Positions 16,913-25,187 of a stretch of 64,000 nucleotides of DNA are shown piece after piece. Positions within the stretch are counted from its first letter, which is position 1. Every line of letters begins with the position of its first letter. The stretch is taken from contig NZ_CP160849.1 of the NCBI RefSeq assembly GCF_040790665.1, forward strand, positions 930,001 through 994,000, in the 5' to 3' direction. A model generated the notes under the pieces. That model had not been told where the DNA came from and made no database searches. It worked only from the letters and a program-made list of their open reading frames with translations. Source of the stretch: Sulfitobacter pontiacus (GTDB lineage: Bacteria; Pseudomonadota; Alphaproteobacteria; Rhodobacterales; Rhodobacteraceae). Both the position numbers and the translations under genes were made by a program.

Positions 16913-17208
16913 AATCTCCTCGGGGACAGCACCGGATGGGATGGGTCAAGCGGCAAGGCGCTGTCAGCGTTCGCACGCCAAGCTAGTGGTGTTCGCGACC
17001 CGCCGCAAACCCCTAATTGCCCCTGCGTCCCGCAAAAAGGCCGTTCGCACCCACGGCATGAATTACCTAACAAAAACAGTCAGAAAGACCGAAACCCCAG
17101 TCAAATATGACAAATGCTGACGCACGGTAAATGCCGCACCGCAGCAATCACAAAACTGTGTGATTCAACCCTAGAATCCTCTTTGATACGCGTTATGATT
17201 ACGTCAAT
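16913..17208. promoter_or_regulatory. divergent promoter region of the formate dehydrogenase locus
   Basis: These 296 bp separate the polyferredoxin operon (minus) from the DUF3305-fdh operon (plus) and hold no gene. An inverted repeat AATCACA-N6-TGTGATT is at 17146-17165, about 45 bp before the DUF3305 start. This is the half-site order opposite to a classical CRP site. A shorter element GTCAAATATGAC is near 17099-17110. No good FNR site (TTGAT-N4-ATCAA) was found. Both elements are candidate operators only. Confidence 0.45.
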
Positions 17209-17814
17209 ATGAGGCCGGAAACGCCTGAAACATCATCGGAAACCAAATTGAACGCACCGCTTAAATCAGCGCAATCGATGCCCGTCGGGGTCGTCCTTCG
17301 CAAGTCACCCGGCGTGACGAAATGGGCGAAGGTCGTTTGGCGTGCGGTTTGTGTCCTGCCCGGTGCCGACCCCGCCGACTGGAAGCTGCTGCGTACCGAA
17401 GGCGAGGTGTCCGACTATCACGTGACCACTGTGCCGCTAACGCTGTACCGCTCCGATACCGAAGCCTATGTGCACGGGCTCGCCGCAAATGTGCCCTGTC
17501 TCTATATCATCTGCCGCGAAACCCGCGACCCTGCTCGCCCGCTTGATGTCGTGATGGTCACAGCCTCCCCCTATGAGGCGCAGGATTATAGCGACAATGG
17601 CGAAGATATCGTCGAAAAGGTCATGATGACGCCGCAGGTCCATGCCTGGATCAGCGCCTATGTCGACACGCACCACGAAGAAGAGGCCTTTGTGAAGCGT
17701 CGGCGCGACAAATACCAAGAGCCGAAGCAAGACGGGATCGGCGACGCGCGCATCTCGCAGACGACCGATGTCTACCGCGCACCGCGCACGTCGCGTTCGG
17801 GGTCCTCGCAATGA
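17209..17814 (+). CDS. DUF3305 domain-containing protein
   Basis: 201 residues. The conserved core begins MPVGVVLRKSPGVTKWAKVVWRA (position 17278 onward) and continues through RETRDPARPLDVVMVTASPYEAQDY, which I recognise as DUF3305, a family found beside periplasmic formate dehydrogenases. Neither ATG (17209 or 17278) has a good Shine-Dalgarno. The upstream one is kept, with the downstream one as a real alternative. The C-terminus is basic and hydrophilic. It is first in a chain of ATGA-coupled genes leading to the TorD-like chaperone. The likely role is enzyme maturation; mechanism unknown. Confidence 0.8.
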   Translation: MRPETPETSSETKLNAPLKSAQSMPVGVVLRKSPGVTKWAKVVWRAVCVLPGADPADWKLLRTEGEVSDYHVTTVPLTLYRSDTEAYVHGLAANVPCLYIICRETRDPARPLDVVMVTASPYEAQDYSDNGEDIVEKVMMTPQVHAWISAYVDTHHEEEAFVKRRRDKYQEPKQDGIGDARISQTTDVYRAPRTSRSGSSQ

Positions 17815-18428
17815 CCCGTCACACATCCTTCTGGGATCGCCGCCGCGCTGCCGTCAGGGCAGAGGAAGCCGCCGCGCAGCAAGCCGCCGCAGAGCAGGCA
17901 GAAGCGCAGCATCAGGCCACGCTGGCGGAAAAATCCGACGCCGAACTGCTGGCAGAGTTCGATCTGCCCGACCCTGACACGCTGAAAGCGGGTGATGATT
18001 TCTCGGCCTTTATGGCGCGTGCCATCCCCGAACACCTGCGCCGCCGTGCACTGCGCAAACTGTGGGTTTCCGATCCGGCACTGGCCTGTCTGGATGATCT
18101 GGTCGACTACGCTGACGACTATACCCAAGCCTCTGCCGTGACGAATTTCACCACCAGCTATGAGGTTGGCAAAGGGCTGCGCCGTCATATCGAAGATGTC
18201 GCGCGCAAGGCTGCGGCCGCGCTCGACACCGCCACCGATGCCGCAGAAACACCTGCTGAAACAGAGCCGACCACGCCCGTCGTTCCGGCAGAGGTCGACG
18301 CACCCGCCGTCGCCGTGGCCCAAGCGGATACCCCCGCAGAGCCCCCCGTCGCCGAAACAGCGATGGAAGAACCCGCAGCCCTGCCCCCGCGCCGCATGGC
18401 CTTTCGTTTTGAGGAGCAAAGCGCATGA
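17811..18428 (+). CDS. DUF3306 domain-containing protein
   Basis: 205 residues. The first ~130 residues form the conserved DUF3306 core (SFWDRRRAAVRAEE..., LLAEFDLPDPDTLKAGDDFSAFM, IPEHLRRRALRKLW). The remainder is a low-complexity Ala/Pro/Thr/Glu tail. The N-terminal Ala/Glu/Gln stretch is likely a charged helix. ATGA overlaps link it to the DUF3305 gene before and the TorD-like gene after, so the three proteins are probably made in equal amounts. Known only as a companion of formate dehydrogenase; function unassigned. Confidence 0.82.
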   Translation: MTRHTSFWDRRRAAVRAEEAAAQQAAAEQAEAQHQATLAEKSDAELLAEFDLPDPDTLKAGDDFSAFMARAIPEHLRRRALRKLWVSDPALACLDDLVDYADDYTQASAVTNFTTSYEVGKGLRRHIEDVARKAAAALDTATDAAETPAETEPTTPVVPAEVDAPAVAVAQADTPAEPPVAETAMEEPAALPPRRMAFRFEEQSA

Positions 18429-19033
18429 CCGCTGCCGCCCAAGCCACCCAAGTCTCTGCCGAAGATCGCCTGCGCGCCGATCTGTACAATTACCTTGGCG
18501 TGATACTGGCCCGCCCTGCGGATCAGATGTTGCTGGACCAGACCGCCGGCCTGTCCGGCGATGACAGCCCGTTGGGCGAAGCGATCAACGGGCTTGCGCG
18601 CGTGGCCAAGGCCATGCCCCCCAAGAAAGTGCAAACCGAATTCAACGCGCTGTTCATTGGTCTCGGTCGGGGCGAACTGCTGCCCTATGCCAGCTACTAC
18701 CTGACCGGCTTTCTGAACGAAAAGCCCCTCGCCGCCCTGCGCAGCGACATGGCCGCACAGCGCATCAGCCGCGCCGAGAATGTCTTTGAACCCGAAGACA
18801 ACATCGCATCCCTGATGGAGATGATGGGCGGCATGATCGTCGGGCGCTTTGGGGCTCCGGCCAGCGACGCCACGCAGCGGGCGTTTTTCAACAAACACAT
18901 CGCCCCTTGGGCGGGTCACTTCTTTACCGACCTGCAAGGGGCCAAGAACTCCGTCCTATATGCCGGGGTTGCCGCAGTCGGCAGCGCCTTCATGGACATT
19001 GAACGCGAAGCATTTCGTATGACGGCGGGATAA
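18425..19033 (+). CDS. TorD/DmsD-family molecular chaperone
   Basis: 202 residues, all helical by appearance, with the TorD-family signature near residues 90-115 (ELLPYASYYLTGFLNEKPLAALR, corresponding to the YxSxYLTG...L motif). These cytoplasmic chaperones bind the twin-arginine leader of molybdo- or tungsto-enzymes and hold them until the cofactor is inserted. The two Tat substrates just downstream (the 62-residue protein and Fdh alpha) are the obvious clients. It overlaps the DUF3306 stop as ATGA. Confidence 0.88.
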   Translation: MTAAAQATQVSAEDRLRADLYNYLGVILARPADQMLLDQTAGLSGDDSPLGEAINGLARVAKAMPPKKVQTEFNALFIGLGRGELLPYASYYLTGFLNEKPLAALRSDMAAQRISRAENVFEPEDNIASLMEMMGGMIVGRFGAPASDATQRAFFNKHIAPWAGHFFTDLQGAKNSVLYAGVAAVGSAFMDIEREAFRMTAG

Positions 19034-19088
19034 CCGCACCACATCAGGCGGGCTTCCCCCCGCATAACCAAGGAAAGGGGTACAACCC

Positions 19089-19277
19089 ATGACCCAGGAT
19101 ACCAAAGGCACCAACCGCCGCAATTTCCTGAAACTGGCAGGGACAGCCGCACCGGCAGCCGCCGTTGCCGTGGCCAGCAGCGGCACCGCCGCCGAGGCGC
19201 AGCCAGTCGATCTGCAGTCGGACAAGATGCAAGATACCGCGCACACCCGCGCCTATCTGGAAAGCACACGCTTCTAA
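19089..19277 (+). CDS. small twin-arginine signal protein of formate dehydrogenase locus
   Basis: 62 residues with a Tat motif NRRNFLKLAG at about 10-19, a hydrophobic Ala-rich segment to ~35, and a short polar tail ending RAYLESTRF. AAAGGGG lies upstream of the start. This matches the short Tat proteins regularly found between the TorD-like gene and Fdh alpha in proteobacteria. It may be a small periplasmic or membrane-attached subunit. Too small for domain analysis, but the motif and context make it convincing. Confidence 0.85.
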   Translation: MTQDTKGTNRRNFLKLAGTAAPAAAVAVASSGTAAEAQPVDLQSDKMQDTAHTRAYLESTRF

Positions 19278-19378
19278 TTCAGTGATCAACAACCCGCGCG
19301 CCTAACCACCGCGGGAGGGAAACTCAGCCCCGGTCCGACCCACACGGTCAGAGCACGCGGGCATCAAGGGAGACTATT

Positions 19379-22357
19379 ATGCTTCGGAAAAAGACCAACG
19401 GGATGGCACGGCGGCCCCAGCGGGCGGGCATGCTATCCGACATCGCGGAAAAATCCGTTGACCGTCGCGCATTCCTGCGTGGATCCGGTCTGGCCATCGG
19501 CGGCCTTGCGGCGATCGCATCGACCGCGGGCTCTGTCACACAAGCGTCAGCTGCCACCGCCGTCAGCGGCGCGGTAGAGACGATCAAATCCGTCTGCACC
19601 CACTGTTCGGTTGGCTGTACCGTCATCGCCGAAGTGTCGAACGGCGTCTGGACGGGTCAGGAACCCGGCTGGGACAGCCCGTTCAACCTTGGCTCGCATT
19701 GCGCCAAAGGGGCGTCGGTACGCGAACACGCCCACGGTGAACGCCGCCTGAAATACCCGATGAAAAAAGAGGGTGGCCAGTGGGTTCGGATCAGCTGGGA
19801 ACAGGCGATCAACGAGATCGGCGACAAGATGAACGTGATCCGCGAAGAAAGCGGTCCCGATTCCGTCTACTGGCTCGGCTCGGCCAAGCATAACAACGAA
19901 CAGGCGTATCTGTTCCGCAAGTTCGCGGCCTATTGGGGCACCAATAACGTCGACCACCAGGCGCGTATCTGTCACTCCACCACCGTTGCGGGCGTTGCGA
20001 ACACATGGGGCTACGGCGCCATGACCAACAGCTACAACGACATCCACAACAGCCAGGCGATCTTTGTCATCGGCGGCAACCCTGCCGAGGCGCACCCCGT
20101 ATCGCTGCTGCACCTGCTGAAAGCGAAAGAGCAGAACAACGCGCCGATGATCGTGTGCGATCCACGCTTTACCCGTACGGCGGCCCACGCGGATGAATAT
20201 GTCCGCTTCCGTCCCGGTTCGGACGTGGCGCTGGTCTGGGGTATCCTCTGGCACATCTTCGAGAACGGATGGGAAGACAAGGAATTCATCCGCACCCGCG
20301 TTTGGGGCATGGACCAGATCCGTGACGAAGTCGCGAAGTGGACACCCGAAGAAGTCGAACGCGTGACCGGCGCGCCTGCGTCGCAGCTTGAACGCGTTGC
20401 GCGCACCCTGGCCAACAACCGTCCCGGCACCGTGATCTGGTGCATGGGCGGCACGCAGCACAGCAACGGCAACAACAACACCCGCGCGTACTGCATCCTG
20501 CAGCTGGCTCTTGGCAACATGGGCACCGCAGGCGGCGGCACCAACATCTTCCGCGGCCACGACAACGTTCAGGGTGCCACCGATCTGGGCGTTCTGGCCG
20601 ATACGCTGCCGGGCTACTATGGTCTGTCCGCAGGGGCATGGGCCCACTGGGCGCGGGTTTGGGAAGAAGACCTTGAATGGTTGCAATCCCGCTTCTCCAA
20701 GGCGTCGTTCAACGACACCTCGATGATGAACCTCACCGGTATCCCCGTGAGCCGCTGGATTGACGGCGTGCTGGAAGACAAGGAAAACATCGACCAGCCG
20801 GACAACACCCGCGCGATGGTTCTGTGGGGCCACGCGCCCAACTCGCAGACCCGTCAAAAGGAAATGGTCACCGCGATGGAGAAACTCGACCTGATGGTCG
20901 TGGTCGATCCATATCCAACGGTGTCCGCCGTGATGCAGGACCGCCAAGATGGGCTGTATCTGTTGCCCGCAACGACCCAGTTCGAAACCCGCGGCTCTGT
21001 CACCGCGTCCAACCGGTCGCTGCAATGGCGTGATCAGGTCGTCGAGCCCCTGTTCGAATCCAAGCCCGACCACACGATCATCAAGCTGTTCGCGGACAAG
21101 TTCGGTTTCAGCGACCGTCTGTTCAAGAACATCGCGCTGGACGGGGACGAACCCAACATCGAGGACCTGACCCGCGAGTTCAACCGCGGCATGTGGACCA
21201 TCGGTTACACCGCACAAAGCCCCGAGCGCATGAAGATGCACATGGCCAACCAGCACACCTTTGACCGCACCACGCTGCGCGCCAAAGGCGGACCGGCCGA
21301 CGGGGACTTCTACGGTATGCCTTGGCCCGCATGGGGCACCCCCGAGATGAACCACCCCGGCACGGCGAACCTGTACGATATGTCGCTGCCCGTTGCCGAA
21401 GGCGGTCTGACCTTCCGCGCCCGTTTCGGTGTGGAACGTGACGGGGACAACCTACTGGCCGAAGGCGTCTACAGCGCTGGTTCCGAGATCAAGGACGGCT
21501 ACCCCGAGTTCACCATGTCCATGCTGCGTGAACTGGGCTGGGACAAGGATCTGACCGACGAAGAGATGGCCGTGATCAACTATGTTGCGGGCTATCCCGA
21601 AGGCCAACCGGCGAACGCAAAGCCGAACGAGGAAGTCGGTGAAACATCCCAGACCGGCGAGACCCCGTCGGACTATATCGCCGACACCGGTGGCGTGAAC
21701 TGGAAGACCGACCTGTCGGGCGGCATCCAGCGCGTCGCGATCAAGCATGGCTGCGCCCCCTTCGGCAACGCCAAGGCCCGTGCCGTGGTCTGGACCTTCC
21801 CCGATCCGGTGCCAATCCACCGCGAACCGCTGTACACCAACCGTCGTGATCTGGTCGCCGACTACCCGACCTATGACGACAAGAAGTTCTGGCGCCTGCC
21901 CACCATGTATAAGTCCATCCAGGAGAATGACTTCTCCAAGGACTATCCGATCGTGCTGACCTCTGGTCGTCTCGTCGAATACGAAGGGGGCGGCGACGAA
22001 ACCCGATCCAACCCCTGGTTGGCCGAGCTTCAGCAGGACATGTTCATCGAGATCAACACCCGCGACGCCAACAATCTGGGTGTACGTGACGGTGCCGATG
22101 TCTGGGTCGAAGGCCCCGAAGGCGGCAAGGTCAAGGTGATGGCGATGGTCACGGAACGTGTCGAAAGCGGCGTGGCGTTCATGCCATTCCACTTTGGCGG
22201 CCACATGGAAGGCGTTGATTTGCGGGACAGATACCCAGAGGGGGCCGACCCTTACGTCCTGGGTGAATCCACCAACACCGCGCAAACATATGGCTATGAC
22301 TCAGTAACTCAGATGCAAGAGACCAAAGCTACTCTCTGCAAAATCTGGACAGCGTAA
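19379..22357 (+). CDS. fdhA: formate dehydrogenase alpha subunit, periplasmic, Mo/W-bisMGD, Cys ligand
   Basis: 992 residues. A Tat leader DRRAFLRGSG lies at about 28-37, so the enzyme is exported folded. The 4Fe-4S ligands are Cys73, Cys76, Cys80 and Cys108. The metal ligand position in QARICHSTT is Cys198, encoded by TGT at 19970-19972, so this is not a selenoprotein; His199 follows as in other formate dehydrogenases. The C-terminal molybdopterin dinucleotide-binding domain occupies about 840-985. It oxidises formate to CO2 and passes electrons via the beta subunit to the cytochrome b subunit and quinone. GGGAGA precedes the start. Tungstate transporter genes downstream suggest W rather than Mo; this is inference. 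Confidence 0.96.
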   Translation: MLRKKTNGMARRPQRAGMLSDIAEKSVDRRAFLRGSGLAIGGLAAIASTAGSVTQASAATAVSGAVETIKSVCTHCSVGCTVIAEVSNGVWTGQEPGWDSPFNLGSHCAKGASVREHAHGERRLKYPMKKEGGQWVRISWEQAINEIGDKMNVIREESGPDSVYWLGSAKHNNEQAYLFRKFAAYWGTNNVDHQARICHSTTVAGVANTWGYGAMTNSYNDIHNSQAIFVIGGNPAEAHPVSLLHLLKAKEQNNAPMIVCDPRFTRTAAHADEYVRFRPGSDVALVWGILWHIFENGWEDKEFIRTRVWGMDQIRDEVAKWTPEEVERVTGAPASQLERVARTLANNRPGTVIWCMGGTQHSNGNNNTRAYCILQLALGNMGTAGGGTNIFRGHDNVQGATDLGVLADTLPGYYGLSAGAWAHWARVWEEDLEWLQSRFSKASFNDTSMMNLTGIPVSRWIDGVLEDKENIDQPDNTRAMVLWGHAPNSQTRQKEMVTAMEKLDLMVVVDPYPTVSAVMQDRQDGLYLLPATTQFETRGSVTASNRSLQWRDQVVEPLFESKPDHTIIKLFADKFGFSDRLFKNIALDGDEPNIEDLTREFNRGMWTIGYTAQSPERMKMHMANQHTFDRTTLRAKGGPADGDFYGMPWPAWGTPEMNHPGTANLYDMSLPVAEGGLTFRARFGVERDGDNLLAEGVYSAGSEIKDGYPEFTMSMLRELGWDKDLTDEEMAVINYVAGYPEGQPANAKPNEEVGETSQTGETPSDYIADTGGVNWKTDLSGGIQRVAIKHGCAPFGNAKARAVVWTFPDPVPIHREPLYTNRRDLVADYPTYDDKKFWRLPTMYKSIQENDFSKDYPIVLTSGRLVEYEGGGDETRSNPWLAELQQDMFIEINTRDANNLGVRDGADVWVEGPEGGKVKVMAMVTERVESGVAFMPFHFGGHMEGVDLRDRYPEGADPYVLGESTNTAQTYGYDSVTQMQETKATLCKIWTA

Positions 22358-22370
22358 GGAGACTATCAAG

Positions 22371-22964
22371 ATGGCAAGAGCAAAGTTTCTCTGCGACGCC
22401 GAACGCTGCATCGAATGCAACGCCTGCGTCACGGCCTGTAAGAACGAACACGAAGTACCGTGGGGCATCAACCGCCGTAAGGTCGTCACCATTCAGGACG
22501 GCCAACCCGGCGAACGGTCGATCTCGGTTGCGTGTATGCATTGTTCCGATGCGCCCTGTATGGCGGTCTGCCCTGTAGACTGCTTCTACCAGACCGACGA
22601 CGGCATCGTTCTGCACTCAAAAGACCTGTGCATCGGTTGCGGGTACTGCTTCTACGCCTGCCCCTTCGGCGCGCCGCAGTATCCACAGGCGGGCAACTTC
22701 GGGTCGCGCGGCAAGATGGACAAATGTACTTTCTGCGCCGGTGGCCCCGAGGAAAACCACTCCGAAGCGGAATTCCAGAAGTACGGCCGCAACCGGATCG
22801 CCGAAGGCAAGCTGCCGATCTGCGCCGAGATGTGTTCGACCAAAGCGCTGCTGGCCGGTGACGGCGATGTCGTCTCGGGCATCTACCGCGAACGCGTTGT
22901 CGCACGCGGCTTTGGCTCGGGCGCCTGGGGCTGGGGCACGGCATACGAGCAAAAGGGCGGCTAA
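22371..22964 (+). CDS. fdhB: formate dehydrogenase iron-sulfur (beta) subunit
   Basis: 197 residues with four 4Fe-4S cluster motifs: RCIECNACVTACK, CMHCSDAPCMAVCP, CIGCGYCFYACP, and CTFC paired with CAEMC. This is the NrfC/DmsB-like electron-transfer subunit of membrane formate dehydrogenases (FDH3B type). There is no signal peptide, so it probably hitch-hikes through Tat with the alpha subunit. AAGGAGA lies nine bases upstream, and it begins 13 bp after fdhA. Confidence 0.94.
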   Translation: MARAKFLCDAERCIECNACVTACKNEHEVPWGINRRKVVTIQDGQPGERSISVACMHCSDAPCMAVCPVDCFYQTDDGIVLHSKDLCIGCGYCFYACPFGAPQYPQAGNFGSRGKMDKCTFCAGGPEENHSEAEFQKYGRNRIAEGKLPICAEMCSTKALLAGDGDVVSGIYRERVVARGFGSGAWGWGTAYEQKGG

Positions 22965-22991
22965 GCCCCCTTTCGCATATTCATGCTTTCC

Positions 22992-23024
22992 TTGGCCCGC
23001 TGGCACCTGCTGCTGGCGGGCCAA
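22992..23024 (+). other. intercistronic hairpin between Fdh beta and gamma genes
   Basis: A perfect 9-bp stem, TTGGCCCGC (22992-23000) with GCGGGCCAA (23016-23024), around a 15-nt loop. No run of T follows, so termination is unlikely. It may protect the upstream message from 3' exonucleases or separate expression of the soluble and membrane subunits. Confidence 0.55.
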
Positions 23025-23050
23025 CTATCTTTATCCTGTCGGAGGTCCCG

Positions 23051-24253
23051 ATGACATTGCTGCGCGTTCTGCTGCCTCTCATATTTCTTGTGTCCTTTGC
23101 CGGTCTTTCCGCCGCGCAGGACACCTCGGGCGATGCCTCGGTCCTGCAACCGGGCCAACAGTCGCTTGAAGACATCATGGCCCGCCAACGCGGCGAGGAC
23201 GTGCCCTTTGGGGCCGAGCTTCCCTTACCGCTTGAGGGCAACCCACCCCCGGCCGAATCTCACCTTGGACCGCTTGGTAGCGCATCCGATGCGGACCTGT
23301 GGCGCGAGATCCGGGCGGACGCCCTGCCCGACGCGCGCGCCAGCAACCGCGGACCTGCGGCCAAGGTTCTGATGCAGGACGGTGGCATGTGGTGGCTGAA
23401 CTTCCGTCACGGCCCGCTGCTGACCTATGGCAGCCTGCTGTTGGGTGTCACCGTCGTGCTGATGGCGATTTTCTATCTGATCCGCGGACGTATCCGTATC
23501 GAACACGGGCGCGCGGGTATCACCATCGAACGGTTCAAATTCATCGAACGCTTCGGCCACTGGCTGATCGCAAGCTCTTTCATCCTGCTGGCGATCACCG
23601 GTCTGGTATCGCTTGCGGGGCGCAAACTGCTGATCCCGTTGTTCGGGCACGAGGCGTTTTCGACCTTTGCCATCGCGGGCAAGTGGATCCACAACAACGT
23701 GTCATGGGCTTTCATGCTGGGGCTGGTGATGGTGTTCGTCATGTGGATCGTCCACAATCTGCCGGATCGCACAGACATCAACTGGATCCTCAAGGGCGGC
23801 GGCATCTTCGGCAAGGGTCACCCCCCCGCCAAGAAGTTCAACGCCGGTCAAAAGCTGATCTTCTGGGCCGTCATCATTCTGGGCACCTCGATCTCTGTCT
23901 CGGGTATTTCGCTGCTCTTCCCGTTCGAACTGACGATGTTCGAACCCACGCTGGCGCTGTTGAATGACATGGGCGTGCCGCAACTGTTGGGGCTTGGCAC
24001 AATAGACGCCACGCTGACCCCGCAAGAGGAAATGCAATACGCCCAGCTGTGGCACGCCGTTATCAGCTTTGTCCTGATGGCTGTGATCATCGCGCATATC
24101 TATATCGGGACACTCGGCATGGAAGGCGCGTTCGAGGCGATGGGGTCGGGCGATGTCGATCTTGAATGGGCGCGCGAGCACCACAGCATCTGGGCCGACG
24201 AAGTTGTCACGAAGCAGGGTAAACCTGCCTCTGGCACGCAGCCGGCAGAGTGA
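23051..24253 (+). CDS. fdhC: formate dehydrogenase gamma subunit, cytochrome b
   Basis: 400 residues. An N-terminal signal peptide (1-22, LSAAQ) leads into a periplasmic segment to ~110. Membrane helices follow near 120-143 (LLTYGSLLLGVTVVLMAIFYL), 170-195, 215-237, 275-297 and 337-360. Histidines in FGHW, WIHNN, LWHAV and AHIYIG are placed to ligate two b hemes, as in FdnI-type subunits. It anchors the enzyme and delivers electrons to quinone. The long pre-helix region (~100 residues) exceeds that of E. coli FdnI and is common in this clade. GGAGG precedes the start. Confidence 0.93.
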   Translation: MTLLRVLLPLIFLVSFAGLSAAQDTSGDASVLQPGQQSLEDIMARQRGEDVPFGAELPLPLEGNPPPAESHLGPLGSASDADLWREIRADALPDARASNRGPAAKVLMQDGGMWWLNFRHGPLLTYGSLLLGVTVVLMAIFYLIRGRIRIEHGRAGITIERFKFIERFGHWLIASSFILLAITGLVSLAGRKLLIPLFGHEAFSTFAIAGKWIHNNVSWAFMLGLVMVFVMWIVHNLPDRTDINWILKGGGIFGKGHPPAKKFNAGQKLIFWAVIILGTSISVSGISLLFPFELTMFEPTLALLNDMGVPQLLGLGTIDATLTPQEEMQYAQLWHAVISFVLMAVIIAHIYIGTLGMEGAFEAMGSGDVDLEWAREHHSIWADEVVTKQGKPASGTQPAE

Positions 24254-24310
24254 TATGATGCACCCAACGCCCCCCACCCAGCGTGCCAATGCGCATCAAC
24301 GAGGTACGGA

Positions 24311-24442
24311 ATGAAAGCTTTTATCACTGCCATCGTCGCCTTGGTCATCCTTGCTGCGGGCATGAACTTTGCGTTGGACAACGCAGGGTTCTCCGCGGCC
24401 GAGCAGACCTCGTCTGATCGCAATGTCCGGCTGGGCGACTAA
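24311..24442 (+). CDS. 43-residue single-helix membrane/secreted protein downstream of fdh
   Basis: A small frame with GAGG seven bases before its ATG. It encodes one hydrophobic helix (FITAIVALVILAAGMNFAL) followed by a short polar tail ending SSDRNVRLGD. The helix could be an uncleaved signal anchor or a signal peptide. It lies 57 bp after fdhC and 40 bp before tupB, in the same direction, so it is probably co-transcribed. It could be a tiny accessory subunit of the membrane enzyme. No family is recognised. Confidence 0.65.
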   Translation: MKAFITAIVALVILAAGMNFALDNAGFSAAEQTSSDRNVRLGD

Positions 24443-24472
24443 GACCGCATCCTATGCATAGCAAACTCCGAC

Positions 24473-24504
24473 GGCCCGCCCGATGAATGATATCTGGGCG
24501 GGCC
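24473..24504 (+). promoter_or_regulatory. hairpin enclosing the tupB start codon
   Basis: GGCCCGCCC (24473-24481) pairs perfectly with GGGCGGGCC (24496-24504), followed by TTTCTTCT. The 14-nt loop begins GATG, so the tupB ATG at 24483 lies in the loop. No clear Shine-Dalgarno precedes it. The shape is that of a terminator or translational block between the fdh operon and the tungstate transporter. Whether it is regulated by tungsten or cofactor is unknown. Confidence 0.6.
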
Positions 24505-25187
24505 TTTCTTCTGCGTTCTGGCTGGTTGTCACCGGCGATCCCGACCTGATCGAGATTACGCTCAGGTCGTTGCAGGTCAGCCTGACGGCGCTGGTCATTG
24601 CCTCGACCATCGCGCTGCCCTTCGGCACATGGCTCGCCATCCGCCGTTTCCGCTTCCGCCGTACCGCGATTGCGGTGCTGAACTCTCTCATGGGATTGCC
24701 GCCCGTCGTGGTGGGGTTGATCGTCTATCTGCTGCTGTCGCGCGCCGGTCCCTTCGGAGTGCTGGGGCTGCTGTTCACGCCCACGGCAATGATCATTGCG
24801 CAGGTGATCATTATCACGCCGCTCATCGCCTCTATCACCCATCAGGCGATGCGTGATCTTTGGGCCGAATACCACGATCTGCTGATCTCGCTGAACACCA
24901 CCCCGACGCGGCGCATCCTGACGCTGATCTCGGACGGGCGGCGGGCCTTGTTGACGGCAGCGCTGGCAGGCTTTGGCCGCGCCATAGGCGAGGTCGGCGC
25001 GATCATGATCGTGGGCGGCAACATCGACCATGCCACCCGCGTGCTGACCACCGCCATCGCGCTGGAAACCGGCAAGGGTGATTTCGCACTGGCGCTTGGT
25101 CTGGGCTTTGTGCTGATCGCGCTGGCGCTGAGTGTGAACCTGATTATCCACGCCCTGTCGCGCACAGAAAGAGAGGGCAGATGGTGA
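24483..25187 (+). CDS. tupB: tungstate ABC transporter permease
   Basis: 234 residues with about five to six membrane helices and the permease EAA-type loop (YHDLLISLNTTPTRRILTLI, then AGFGRAIGEVGAI at ~160-175). The start MNDIWAGLSSAFWLVVTGDPDLIEITLRS matches the typical TupB N-terminus, so the ATG at 24483 is kept despite the weak ribosome binding site. With TupC and TupA it imports tungstate from the periplasm. Its place after the formate dehydrogenase genes fits supply of W for the cofactor. Confidence 0.9.
   Translation: MNDIWAGLSSAFWLVVTGDPDLIEITLRSLQVSLTALVIASTIALPFGTWLAIRRFRFRRTAIAVLNSLMGLPPVVVGLIVYLLLSRAGPFGVLGLLFTPTAMIIAQVIIITPLIASITHQAMRDLWAEYHDLLISLNTTPTRRILTLISDGRRALLTAALAGFGRAIGEVGAIMIVGGNIDHATRVLTTAIALETGKGDFALALGLGFVLIALALSVNLIIHALSRTEREGRW

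Noticed and set aside
16913..17208. FNR or ModE type binding sites in the formate dehydrogenase promoter
   Set aside because: No TTGAT-N4-ATCAA and no ModE-like dyad could be found by eye; only the weaker AATCACA/TGTGATT dyad is reported.
19970..19972. Possible selenocysteine codon in Fdh alpha
   Set aside because: The ligand codon reads TGT (Cys), not TGA, and the frame is open throughout, so no SECIS element is needed.
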